DNA of 64,000 bases from Drosophila pseudoobscura (lineage: Eukaryota; Arthropoda; Insecta; Diptera; Drosophilidae), in the NCBI RefSeq assembly GCF_009870125.1, contig NC_046683.1, positions 11,470,001 through 11,534,000 on the forward strand, written 5' to 3'. How positions within the stretch are numbered: position 1 is the first letter of the stretch; each line of letters opens with the position of its first letter. Under the pieces are notes generated by a model that saw only the letters and a program-made list of their open reading frames with translations, ran no database searches and was not told the origin of the DNA. The translations under genes and the position numbers were made by a program. Shown piece by piece: positions 1 to 12,900 of the stretch.

Positions 1-737
1 AATAAATGCAGGCAAACTTCGATCTGGCAGATCCAACCGACCCGACCGACCGACCGACCGACCACCGCCAGCTAAATTAGTTGTCATGGGAATTTATTGT
101 GCTCAAGTGTGAGGCGACTCAGCCAAGACAGCGAGGCCTTAGACTCTAAGACCGATATGTTGGGAACAGCGCTGCACCGGCGGGAATCGGGGCTCAGTCG
201 AGCAGTGGCCGTGGCCGTGGCCGTGGGGATGGCGATTGCGATGGCGGTGGTAACCCTAATGTGCCCACATGCATCCATCCCAGAGATCATGCGCATGATT
301 AGCTGGAAAAAAAAAGCTAAAACAACAACAACAACGCCAGGCAAAATGAAAAGAAAACAGATTGGCAGCGCGTTTGGTTCTCATCCCAGAGATGTGTCGA
401 TCTTCCAGAGAGGCCTCTCTCATCGTAATTCGTGACACGATCCGCTGCGATCTCCCATTCTATTCCCTATTCCTGCCTATATCCTGGTCATGGTTTCGAT
501 CCTGAGGGGTATTCTCCCCGTCCTTATGATTATTGTGATCGTGACACTGATCGTAGCTTTGCGATACCCACTTCCGTCATGATTCTCGACTCACGCTCCC
601 ATCTCTAGGTTCCAGCATCCAAGGGTCCGGCCAAGCGTAAATTGTTTGAGTTGCCAATTTGTATTAAAGTTGAATTATGCAAATAATGCAGAGACTTGCC
701 GATGAACTCGCAAATCCCAGTCAGTTTCAGTCCCCAT

Positions 738-829
738 CTCAGTCTCAGTCTCAGTCTCAGTCTGAGCCTCCATCTAAGCCTTCGTCCCCGTCTCTGTCTC
801 TGCCTCTGTCTCTGTCTCTGTCTCTTCTT
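738..829. repeat. CT/CAG-type degenerate microsatellite
   Basis: Repeated TCTCAG hexamers (738-770) pass into repeated CTCTGT (790-829). The repeat creates the long Ser-Gln and Arg-rich open frames on both strands, which I treat as artefacts. Confidence 0.85.
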
Positions 830-2338
830 TTCCTCTCGGCTTCTCCTAACTGTCAACTGTCACACACGCGGAGAATCTGCGAAATTTGTTTTGTGGAAAC
901 ATCATTTGTCTCAGGGCGAACTTCCAGCTTCATCTTAATCTACTGTTGTCGTCGCCAGCATCGTAATCTATTATTAAAATGCCATTAGAGCGGTGCACTC
1001 TTCCCGTTCCCTCGTCTGGCAGCTGCTGCTGTCGTGTCGTGCTGCCTTCCCCACCAACGGCAAATGTAATTATTGATGAAAACATATTTCAATATACACA
1101 TTTTCCCAAAATCGTCCACACTCCCCCCTCCCCCTCTCTGGAGCCCCTTTAAAACGGGGTATAATAGGTTTGTTAGAAGCTTGAAACGCATTAAGTAATC
1201 GTCATAGTGGGCTCCTCTGTCACCCTTTGGCTAGTGTCCAGGGTAAAAATACATGGTTCTATTCTACTATTATCAGTGGAGGGGTATCGGCAGCTTCGTT
1301 CCCCAAACCTTTGCCTTTCTTTCTCTGTGGGTCTCCTAAATGTTGTCAAATTTGGCGCGAGCAAATCGCATGCGTGTCCTCAGGGCGAATGCCGGCTCTG
1401 GCTCTGGCTCTTTGGCCGGGGTTTTGTTGGTTTTTGCGGTGTGTGGAAATTAATTAAGCTAAAGATTGGAGGCCTTTGCATAATCAAGTTCCAACCTGGC
1501 CAAGTGTCAGAAATAGGTAAGAGCTTGGGCCATTAGCTGCAATTAAGTTTTCCGAGCGGGGCCGCCAGGGTAACCGAATTGGGGGGTCCGCCAATTAACA
1601 GTTCATTAGCTAAAGTTTTGGCAAATATTTGGAGGAGCAGGGGAAGAGGAGGACAACCGTCGAGTGTGCCCCAAGCAAAATGTGTGTGGATTTAAGCGGC
1701 GACAGCAGCCGCAAATCGTTCGAGGCGCTGACAAAATAAACTATCGAAAGCCGTTATATAAAATCTCTAACTCTTCTCCCTCCCCTCCCCCTGCGAGTGG
1801 AGCTGTGAATTTGACCCCAGGGGTAAAAACGATGCTGGTGAAGTTTAGGCCAAAAAGTTTCGAGGATTGGGGCATGAGAACTATGACTTAGTGGAATGGA
1901 ATTTCGAGTTATTGCAGTGACATCTTCTGGTTGGAGTTCTCTGGTGGAAAGGTCCTGGAAGAGATTATCGCAAATCTATCTACCTATGTATCTGTTTTAT
2001 ATTTTTCTAGTGATTGGGTAATTTTCTAAGATGATGGCTGGATCTTGAGTGCTGATTGGATGAGTCTTAACTTACGATTTTGTGTAGTAAAACTGTTAAA
2101 CGGTTCCCAGGAAATTCCCGAAAGGCCCCACCTGTTTTATCCATCAACCCAAAGCCCAGAATGTCTTTAGCATTAACTGAAATCGAAGAGCCCATTTAAT
2201 TGTTCTGATGGAGACATTCCCATTCCCATTGCCATTCAGACTCCTATTGCCATTGTCGATGAGTGAAAGACAGAGAAATGAATAGGAAACTCTTCCTTAA
2301 TGGGCATCGCACAGTTGGTGTGGCGAATCGATGAGCAA

Positions 2339-2346
2339 TATCGATA
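2339..2346. promoter_or_regulatory. DRE-like site TATCGATA
   Basis: This is a perfect eight-base palindrome matching the core of the DNA-replication-related element bound by DREF, and it overlaps the BEAF-32 CGATA core. No gene start is visible nearby, so function is uncertain. Confidence 0.35.
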
Positions 2347-2850
2347 TGTGTACATAATTGATTCCCCGTCACTGTTCACTCATTAAAAGCGCATTAATTT
2401 CTCATGAAAATCGGCCACAGATCGCGCAAATCTCGCTTCGACCTGGCCCCAAATGGCAGATGGTCGAAAGACGTTCTGAAGACGGTCTTGGGTTCGATGA
2501 CGATCTGAAGGTGAACAAAAGATCGTAGACAATGTTTAGCGAGCGCCTTAAACTGATCGAATTTGGTATAAAGTCGTTAAAAGCCAAATAGAAACGATCA
2601 AGTCCGAATCATTTGCATTGTCTCTAATGTTAAGACATTTCGAATTGTTTAATAATTCATTTATTTCTTTTTCAATCAGCTAGAACTTGGCATACTTATA
2701 AACATTTGAATAGCCCAACCAGGAGCTGGGCATTGGGCATGGAATGGAAATGGGATTGAGATGGGACTCGGGATTGTGGATGGGGATGGCCCGACTCTTG
2801 CCTAATTGGCATGCGTAAGGCGGCCAAATTGGAGTCGCCACCATCGAAGT

Positions 2851-2880
2851 CCAAGTCGTCGTCGTCGTCGTCGTCGTCGA
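2851..2880. repeat. GTC trinucleotide microsatellite
   Basis: About nine GTC/TCG repeats in a row within non-coding DNA. Confidence 0.9.
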
Positions 2881-3240
2881 CGCCTGTCAGCCCAGGAATT
2901 TTGTGCGCCCAAATTGGCAGCTATTGTTGCTGCTGCTAGTGACCTACTTTGGCGCCAAGGCAGAGGCGCTTTTGGCTAAAATCCAAAAACAGTCAGAGTA
3001 CGCGACAGGCGAACAACGTTCAGCAAATTGCAGTTGAATGCTCTCCCCTGACTTGGCCTGGTCCGGCCTGCTCCCGTCCGTCCTTGGCCAGACTTTACCC
3101 AGGCCTTTGCCATGGCCTGGCCCGGCGTGGCCCGGTCTTTTGGGCTTCGACTCGGGCTGTTCCCCGATGTTGATGCTTCGCTGACAAATTATAATACATA
3201 TGCGAGTAATCGTATATATAATATGCAACAGTCAGGAGCG

Positions 3241-3660
3241 CATCGAATAGGGGCAGCCGAGAATGAGGAATAATACCACAAAATATACCATACGTACATA
3301 CTGAAATAATACTAGATAAATAATTATATAATAATAAAACTATAATAATACCATAATAATAATACTAATAAATAATAATTGTACTACATAAATACTAAAA
3401 TAATACTAGATACATACTATGATCAGAGCGACAGGTATGAATAAGGAAATACACCAGGAATTACTAGAAAATATACAAGATATACTAAAGTAATACTAGA
3501 TACATACTAGAATAATAATAGACTCATACTACGATCAGAGGGACAGGCGAGGAAAAGGAAATACACTAGGAAATACTAGAAGAAATACAAGATTTACTAA
3601 ATAAAACTAAACACATACCAGGATAGCGCTAGACTGATGCCAGGATAACACAAGCACAAT
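3241..3660. repeat. AT-rich degenerate tandem repeat
   Basis: The stretch is built from variants of AATACTAGATA and AATAATA. Two copies of a longer unit can be aligned with a period of about 112 bp: GATCAGAG at 3421 and at 3533, each followed by ACAGG and then GGAAATACAC. Copies differ by many point changes and small indels, so the array is old. No coding potential. Confidence 0.7.
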
Positions 3661-6600
3661 CCCCTACTCAACGTAAACATCCAAGATTAATAACAGAATA
3701 ATGCCATAAACATAATACCAACATTCTCTGAAATATGCGCCTAAGATACCAGAGAAGTTATGTACATACTGTATAAAGCTGCGGACAGATGTATAAGCAG
3801 AGGTCAGACAATGGGGGAAGGTGACAAGGAAATGAAACCTCGGAAAGATAAAGAGAAAAGAATATGTTCCCAAGAATCTACAGAGGATCACGACAGAATA
3901 CCAGAGCAAACGGCAAGGACAAAATACCAGACAACAATTCACCCTTCAACGGCCAACGCCTCTGTTGGTTGGTTTATATACACACACACACACATATGTA
4001 TTTCATTTCTATATTATATATTTGTACTTCGTGTATTTTCCCTGCTCATCTCCTCTACCCATTTGCCCAAGATCGATGCAAGTTGTTCAGTATTTTTGTG
4101 TTTTTGTTGGCTTAAATTTATTTTCTTTTGTTGGCTGTTGTCGCAGAGTTGAACTTATAATTGATTGATTTATTGTTTTATTGTTTGCAAAATAAGTCAT
4201 CTCACTGCCAAAGAGATGAGAATTTAGCGCTGTGGCGCTCCATAAAATCGACATTAAATAAAGATCAACGAAGAAGAAAAAAAACGCCCCGTTTCCAATT
4301 TTGGATTCCAATATTGTGGCGACAAAGGACGAAACCATAAAAAAAAGCGATCAGAATATAAGAACTGATGCCGACTGACAGCCAGCCGGACAGCAAAAAA
4401 ACTGAAACCTTGCCTATCAATGGACAAGAGATTCGATTTTTATCTTTGAAGATTTCGTGACAGGCCGGGCGGAGGGACCTCGCACAACGCCCACTAACTA
4501 AGAGCCCAGATTCTTAAGAGTCTTTCACTTGTTGCGAATATTTGTGTGTCTGTGCGAGTAGGGGTACTTTCTCTTTGGATCAATCAGTGCACTAATCGTT
4601 TGCACACAAATTTGGTGCGTCCCATATTTTTTAATAGATCTGCCACTTGTATGAGCCATGGCCATGGGAAAGATCTCTGAAAGCGAATATTTATTTGTAT
4701 TTTCTGTATTCAGAAATCCATTGGGCACACCTCCCTTTCTCCTCTAACCTCTCTGGGAGCCGTATGCCGTTACTTGTGGGCAAGCAACTTGGATTCGTTG
4801 CATCCTCCGATTGGACGGCGGATGGTGGATGGTGGATGGCGGATGGGTTAAGTAAGTGAACGGCTGGCAACCTGGCAGCCCGGCATCAGATACGCACTCT
4901 GCCAGCGATTTAGCATGGCTCGATCAACAGTTAATGCATTTAGCGATTGATTAGCCAACCAGCAGAGCCAAGCACTCGCTGCCGCATAAATAAATAATTG
5001 CACAAAAATGCAAACAATGTTGCAGCTACTTCTCTGTGGCCACCGCTGTGCTGCTCCACAATCCGCAATCAATCGTTGAAAATCAATTTTGCACAACTCA
5101 AGTGTCGAGCGGCGACTCATGGCCGGAACCGAGCTCATAATCATGCAAATGTGTCGCCAAATGAGATGCGGCGGATGTTATATGCTGGAAGCTGGGGCTG
5201 GGGCTCCCTGTGCCGCCCCTCTGCCCTGGTATTCATTGATACCCAGTCAATCAATGCCAATTTTATATAATGCAGAGATAAATGTTTCATTGCTGTGGCT
5301 CCAGACTTAATTTGCAGCTTATTTCTAGCTAATTCCAAGCCGGCACCAAGACCCTACCGCACTCCCAGCCTCTTTTATTATGCGGAAACGGAAGTGGGTA
5401 AAGAGACAGTGACATACAGGGTTGTAAAATGATATAAAAACATTTATAATTATCGAACAACTGTCAGATGCTCATGCAAATGAATGAGGGCCAGAGAAAG
5501 GTGGGGCTTACACTCTCCCCCCCTACCCCCTTTCACGGCTGCCAGCTGGCCTCTCCTTAAGCCGTCCAGTACGAGTGTTAGTTAATATTTTTGTTAAGCT
5601 TTTTCATGTTTTTTGCTGTTCTGTGTGGCTGGTGCGTAAACAAGTATTTTAATAACTCAATCAAAATTAATTAGCCAACGGCAGCCGCAGTCGAATGCAG
5701 CAGAAACATGCAAAGGAGGCAGGGGCACGCACAGAGATAGAGCGAGAGCGAGGGGTGATGGGAGAGGAGAGAGGCTTGCCTGGAGACAACTGTTGAAGAG
5801 TCGAGTTTAGTGGCCAAGAAGGCCGCACTTCGCTTGACTGACTGTCAAACGCATGCCAACAACAGTTTAGTGGCAACAATTAGCCACACATTTTGCCAAA
5901 GCGCCAGACAGCCCACAAAAAGAGAGAGAGAGAGAGAGAGAGATAGAGGGAGAGGGAAAGAGAGACACTGGGACCAATGGACATCCCGATTCACTTAGCC
6001 AACATCCAGCTGCGTACGGAGTTCTATGTGTGGTTCGGATTCAGGTTCGGTTCCAGGTCGAGAATGCACTGGGAAAAAACAGCTGTGGAAAGATAATTCC
6101 ATAAGCTTTAAGTTACGAAAAGAGTTATCTTTTGTGAATACCCCTTGGTACAAAACAAGTTTGGGATACATAGACCCTTCTGATACTTTTTAAGAAAGAG
6201 AAAGTTCCCGAAAAACAGCTCCTAGTAATAAAAGTAATTCCCCTACTCCCATAGGTCAATCCCCAAACACAGAAGATACTCGTCTGCCCTTGGTACACCC
6301 AATCCAAACTCTTCCAGGGCTATTTTCTCTCAGTGACTCAGTGGCTTACTGACAGACAGACTGGCTGTGTCTCGGAGTCTATCTCTGTCTCTGTCTCCGT
6401 CTCTGAGGCTGAAATTGTTCTTAATCAAGCGTTAATTTGCTGGCCAACAACAGCGACAGAAACGGCTAAGTGAATATGTTGGCTACGGAATAGAATGGAA
6501 CGGATCGGCTTGGATTGGATTGAATCGGATTAGATGGGATGGTTCAGGGACCAAAACTGAATTAGCGATTAGAGATGGAGCTGAAGCTGAGCTTGGAGAG

Positions 6601-9600
6601 CTGTGAAGGCGGATCAAGTGGTTTCAATCCTTTTGGATATCCATGTACTGCGTCCATCTCTCGTCAAAACTCAAAATCTGTGGAGAATTTAAGCAATCTC
6701 CTAAAATCTCTGTCTATCGCTCTCTCTTTCTCTGCGTATTTTTATGTCTCTGTGTCTCTGTGAAAGGAGTTCAATAACCTAGTCAGCCAGACGGACTGAT
6801 GGACACGTTCTTTAAAGAGATATAAAACAAACCTGATAACAATGAAATCAAATTTTGTATGCAATGACATATATGTTGTTGCTGCTGTTCATCTTCTGGT
6901 TATATTTGCAAAACAGATCGCGACAGAAACAGAAAGAGATGGACAGACGCCACTTTAAACTGAAGACAAATTCTATCGGTAAAATATAATAAAAATTTAT
7001 GACAATCCATTGTTCACTTTTATTGTTATTATGTATTTCGTTGTTTGTTTTTATGCATATTGCCGGCTCGCCATATCTCACCATCTCCATCTCCATTTCC
7101 ATCTCCTTCTACATTCGCTTGTCGCTTGTCGCTTGTCTCTCCTGCATCGCAATCTCTATTCTGATTCTACTTCTAATGAACAATACAAATTTCAGGACTA
7201 TTGTCTAACAATCGAAATCAATACACAAAAGACGGGGCCATGAAGAACGTTTTTCAAAAAGATTTTGACAATTAAAACCGTTATCAAAAATGGCTAAAAC
7301 GTGTTCAAGAGCGAGATGGGCAATGGTGAGAGAGAGCGAAAGGTGAGGGTGTCAGGGATTTACATTTTTGGGAAAGTAATTCGATCGAGAAAACCTTTCC
7401 CATACCCATACCCCTTGCCCCCTCTTTCACCCTCGCGGAAGTTCTCTGCTGATCTTTGGACTTCTGAATGAATGCCAGACGAGTATTTTGTTGCCTTCTG
7501 ATTCCCCTAGTTATCATCGTTCCTGATGTTCTGTCCCATTAGCTTTGCATAATTCCGAAATGCCATCAAAATGCTATAATTTATTTATCGCCGTTTGGAC
7601 AAAACAGAACCCATACACCATCATCAGTATCATCCACGTCCACATCCACATACACATCATTCACATCATTGTGAGGATGCTGATCAAAGCGTTGACAATC
7701 TCTTTTTTTTTATTTATGGGTATTTTTTTTTTCTCAGTCGTTTAGATTTGGTTTTTTTTTGCGCTGACTAAATGTGAAGCGTGAAGTTTTATCAATTCAG
7801 ACAGACACCTGGCGACCAGCAGAGATAAATGAATTCAAAATAGTTTAGAGATATTTATCAATAGACGCGAATCAAAGCGAAAGGTTTAGCCACGCCGATA
7901 ACAATCCCAATGAAAGACCAGACCTCCTTAACATCATCATCATCATCGATCTACGATCCACCACGATCTGTTGTCTGAAATGTGTCTGTCTTGAAGATGG
8001 AGGGGGGTATTGGCCTGAGAAATAAATGTAAGTCCTTCAATGAGGCATAGGAAACCAATACATTTATTGTTTTAACCAAGGTTCAACTTATGTAAATTAC
8101 AAATTTTCTATCCTTCAGGCTTTTCAATCTTTTACGCATTCTTTTTATTCAGATCTATCTAAAGACTCCTTCAATATATAATAATAATATCTAATCTAAT
8201 ATATTGTATAAAATATAAAAGATTGTATCTGTACCATTTCGGAAACAATTTTTATAAGTCCCCAATCGATAACAGCCACACGGAAATAAAAGAAATTTCC
8301 TAAAAGAGGGGAAAAAATCAAGTGAATTCAATTCGATTTCCCAGGCGAACCACTTTCAGTCATTAACCCTTCGAAACCGAAATTATCGGCCATAAATATC
8401 AATAAGGCAGAGCCAAAGCAGTCACAGATCGTGAGAAGTCGCTCAGAGACCAATGATTTGATCTAAATTAGAGTTATGAGTGCAGTCTCTATAAAGAAAT
8501 GGGGAAATGGAAACATCTATCGTATTCTTTGCGGACCCGATATTAAGATTGCATAAATGGTTTTGGGTTAAAATAGAGTGTTTCCTGCACTAAAAAACCG
8601 ACATTTTTATGAAAGAAGATGGAGAGAATATGAGAGAGAATGGATCGAATGGATCGTATGGATCGAATGGATCTTTGATTAAGCTGTTGAGCTCCCTCCT
8701 ACCAGGGAAAGGTGTGAAATATTACAGCCTTTCTTCTCCTGCTCGCTGTTCGCGGGGAAATGTTTTGATTTCAAACAAAACAAACGCCACAGGAGTCGGG
8801 TGAGGCCTTTCAAAAATATTCAAATTATTTTGAAATACGAGAGTGTATTTATTAGCGATTAGGAAATGGTGGAGAGAGATATGCTGGGGATAGATACGTT
8901 CCTCCACAAAGATTAGGCAAGTTTTTTTTTTTTACTGTGAACTTATGCAAATCGCTGCCAACAAATTTTCGAAAGTGTCAAAGAGAATAACTTCTGAGGC
9001 CTTAGAACAGGTGTCTCGGCCTTTTTGGAAACTGATATCTTTATCGACTACTCCCCAAATCTTCGACCGGCCCCGGTCTGGCCTCTGACTCCAAATCCGA
9101 ATCCGACTCCAACTCCAACTCCAACTCCGACTCTTGTTAGCAACGTTCTCAAATTTATTTAGGCAGCGGAAGGTGTGAAAAAAAAAGACATCTTGCAGAT
9201 GGAGGCTGGAGAATGGAGCTTGGCGCACGCTAAAGTTCAACACTCGTGTGGGTTAGACCCCAGCGAGTCAGGTCGTTCTCTGGGAGACAAGTCAATTGAA
9301 ATGCAAATGCCGCCGACAGCCCCAGCCCCAGCCTCAGCAAGAGAAGAAATATTTAAATACAAAATGACAAATCGTTGAATTATGAATCGAATTCTGAACG
9401 TCCCCCCAATGTTACACGATTATCTGAAAGGGAGGAGGAACAAATGATTTGAACCGAACTGAAACATTTTCTTTATACTCGTTCTTACCGAAATTCCCGA
9501 CCAAAAGGTCTACTTATGGCTTTATTAGGTTTGAACCCTGCAGTATTATATACCTAGTTCTTGAGAAGAAGGAGAGCTCATGTACATGGCTGAAGGAGAA

Positions 9601-9900
9601 TACTGGTACTCCTTTTTCAGTACCAAAATAAATACCTACCTTTATATTATTCGCTCCTTTATCTTCTTGTAATAGTATTCTTTCCATCGTAGTATTCGTA
9701 CTCGTATCTGGTGCATCGATTTACTCACAAAACCATCCACCCATCGCGTCTCACGGTATTCGTATGCCATTTCGATTTCTTCGCATTCCATCGAATACTC
9801 GTATAGATGTTGATTTAGAGATCCGAAATCACCTGCCCATCGCCTCTTCCACCGTTGTCCGATATGAATTAATATGTTTTGTGTTAAATATACAACGAAA
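3661..9900. other. Non-coding DNA with candidate regulatory blocks
   Basis: No supported gene. Blocks that look least repetitive and richest in known factor cores are 4900-5340 (CGATTGATTAG at 4944, a TAAATAAATAATTG run near 4985-5000, octamer ATGCAAAT at 5143-5150) and 5460-5680 (octamer at 5474-5481, TTAATTAG near 5670). Further octamers are at 8945-8952 and 9301-9308. Intervening DNA contains GA at 5920-5942, GGATCGAAT repeats near 8640-8672 and CTCCAA repeats near 9100-9125. Open frames of 60-110 codons in this stretch show no domain and no consistent codon use. Confidence 0.55.
5920..5942. repeat. GA microsatellite
   Basis: Eleven AG dinucleotides in a row, followed by imperfect continuation to about 5965. 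GA tracts can bind GAGA factor, but here it may be only a simple repeat. Confidence 0.85.
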
Positions 9901-12900
9901 CCGTCTAAACGATCGAACGCTTTTGGTTCTTTGTTCTATTTAACAGAAATTTATTGGTCCGACATGGCCAATAGATAAAAATAGAGGAGAAAGGAGCTTG
10001 AACATATATACATATTTTCCCGGGTATACTATATGGGTTTATGTAGAGCTGATAATATATGAGGACAAAAAGCAGCCGCGTCGATTTGAACATAAAGTTG
10101 CCACTTTTGATGTTGCCTTGGCCTGGGCTACTGCTGATGCTGTTGCTGTTGCAGCTCCATGGATGGCACGACAGCATGGCTGGGGCATGCAAGCCAACTC
10201 GAACGAGGCACGATGCCTCGGCAACGGGCGGCAAGGCAGAGTCGGAGACGAAGATTCAGTCAGTCAGACAGCAGCCGTGCGGCAAATGAAAATATTTATA
10301 TACAGAGTCGCACATTGATTCCACGGCTAACGGGAACTGCACTCTATGCAAACATCAACCATGGTCGTAATATGATGAGGAGTCTGCCTCTGAGACTGCA
10401 TATGCCCCTGGCTTTGGCTCTGGCTCTGCCTCGGACTTGGTTGGCTTGTGCTAAGTCGTAGGCTTTGTTTCTCTTTCCCTCCGCAGTGCCTTTATCAGTG
10501 TGCGCACACGTTGCGTATGCGTAATCTGGGCCTTAAGAAGGGTCTACAGCGGGTCTATAGCACTCCTTTTGAGGAATGGGAGCAGACAAGAGCCAGTTGT
10601 TTGCCCAATTAATTTGTCTGTAGTCTAGGACAAACCTAGATAAATAATTTTGCGATTTTCCAGCTACGAGTACCACTGATGTCCTTCCGTTCTGCTCCAC
10701 GCTGGACTTATACCCAAAGTGCTGGCAGGAATTCCTCCTAGAATGGTTTTTCTTTGTATTTCTAGAGTTATTTCTGGAGTGGCAGCCACTATCGTCTCTT
10801 CTGTCTCGCCTGGAGGCCATCTACTGCTTTCGCACCTACTTGGCTCCCTTGGATCCTCCCGATCAAAGCTCAAACCCGAATGGACTCCACAGATCCCCTC
10901 CTTTTCGTGTGCGCCTGTTCCTAATTCTAGTTGTTACTTTTGTTGTTGTTGTCAGCCTGTTGCCTGATAATCTATCGTCGTCTATCAGCATGCATCATGT
11001 TGCAAATGTTGCAACTGTTTGGGAAAATGTTGCAAATGGCTTTCTGTGTTCGTGTTTGTGGTTGCCGCTGTGCGTTATAGTTCTCTCTTTCTCTTTTTCT
11101 GTGTGTTCTGTGTTCTGTGCTCTGTGTCTTTATCTGTGTGTGTCTCTGCCCCCTGACCGTCCCCTGCCTCTGTCTGGTACTGCAGCTGCAACTTGCCCAG
11201 CCCCCAGCCCCCAGCCCCCTCGCTTCACTTGCACACGGCAATCATTCACTTTTAGCCAAAGCATAATAACAATATTTCAACTAGTCGCAGTTGCCTGGCA
11301 CGCGATCCATCTTGGCTGCAACCAGGGGATCAGGTGGGGTTTGCTTTGGTGGCGCACTGGCTGTGGCATGGGGCATGCGGCAGGGGCAAGGAGCGGTCAA
11401 TGGCGCATAGAATTTCGATTTAATCGCGTTCGTTGCTGTTGCTATTGCTGTTGCTTTTGCTGCTGCTGCGGCTGCTGCTGTTGATCTGATCTAAGTTGCA
11501 TTTAATAATCGTCGTCTTCGTAGTCGTCTGCTGCAGTCTCAACAAGTTTACTCTGCCACAGAGACAACAGGCAAAACAGGCTAAGAATCAGCAGCAGCAA
11601 CAGCAGCAGCAGCAAAGATGCCTGTAGATGTTGCTGTTGCTGTTGCTGCTGTCAACGTCAAAGTCAAGCCATTTGTTGCTGCTATTGCTGTTGCAGTTGC
11701 TGTTGCGCCTACATTCATATTTCAGCAATTAAAAATCTAATTGACAAATACTTGAAAGACAACGTGAAGGCAGCCGAGGCGAGACGACTTCGAGTTCGCA
11801 TTCGCGTTGCAGTTGCAGTTGCAGCTGCTCCACATGCCACATTCTCCTGCCACCGACTGGCCCAAAGGAGTCGAAGATGCAGCAGCACCAGCATCGGCAT
11901 CGGCATCGGCATTGGTAGAACTCTCAACAAGTTTTAATAACTTCATCCAGTTAAAAGTAATGTATGGATGACTGGCGATACCCTTACAAAGGGTATTCTC
12001 CTTCAGACCAGATCAGCCCATGAAAACATAACTTGAAAGTATATCCAAGATCAAACCCATGGTCTCATGGCAATTTCCAAAAACATATCTCGAAGTGTAT
12101 CTAAAGCCTCGGTGCTCGAAACTAGTCTTTTGCTCTTGACATTGGCTTCTTACTCGTAGATTATTATGCAGCGTTGTCACTCTGCCTCTTTGGGGGGAGG
12201 AGGAGTGGCGGAGTGTGGCGGAAGGTGGCTTGCTCCCGAGTGGGGTGCTGGGACAGGGCACGGGGCGGGTCAAGTACAGTTGAGTCGGGCTGGCTTAACG
12301 GCCCGCTGACTGCCTTGATTGACCATATAGCGTGGACTCCGATGAGGAGTTGGAGTAAGAATGAGCGTCCGCATGGGAGTGGATGGAGGGGGGAATAACC
12401 ACAAGAGCAAGACGAACGGGGGTCAGCACGTGGCTGGTCCCAGATCTGGGCGGTGGGGGCTGGTGGCTCCATTCAGGGCAGGGGGAGCTATTCAGACTGC
12501 GACTCGAGTGCACATTAATTATGCTGGAAAAAGGCAGCAACATAAACCACAAACACAAACTTGTCATTAGCCAGGGAAGTGCCTCAAGTGCCTCAAGTTG
12601 GTCAAGAAAGTCGTTGAGTCTATGCAGCACCCCTTTCTTCTCTGGAGTTCGACGAAGAGTCAACAACTTAATTAAAGCACCCATGAAAATGCTCCAATAC
12701 GGCCATAAAACACACACAAAACACTGGGAAAACCAAATGGAACCCTTGAGAGATATATATAGTATCTGACTCTGTGGCCTGGAGGCATCCTCTGGATAGA
12801 AATAATTACATGGACGTAGGCGGCTGTGGGATGGTGGACCCTGTCTTCAGTGCCTGATTCTGCTCTGTTATAGCTACGGAAACTTGAAGCATGGTTTTTT

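Larger units (their letters stand above)
1..3240. other. Non-coding DNA, start of 27-kb gene-free region
   Basis: I see no coding exon here. Open frames are short, overlap one another on both strands, and are mostly made by simple repeats such as GTGGCC at 205-225, CT/CAG-type tracts at 738-829 and GTC at 2851-2880. Between the repeats are quieter AT-rich blocks with homeobox-type TAATTA/ATTA cores and ATGCAAAT octamers, for example 640-700, 1440-1620 and 2600-2660. A perfect DRE (TATCGATA) lies at 2339-2346. This mixture is typical of fly intergenic regulatory DNA. That role is inference; nothing here proves an enhancer. Confidence 0.6.

Noticed and set aside
5920..5965. Functional GAGA-factor element
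   Set aside because: The GA tract is an ordinary microsatellite with no promoter next to it.
10840..11484. 214-codon plus-strand open frame
   Set aside because: Cys/Ser/Leu-rich, made largely by TCTGTG and CTG simple repeats; no domain and no conserved-looking core.
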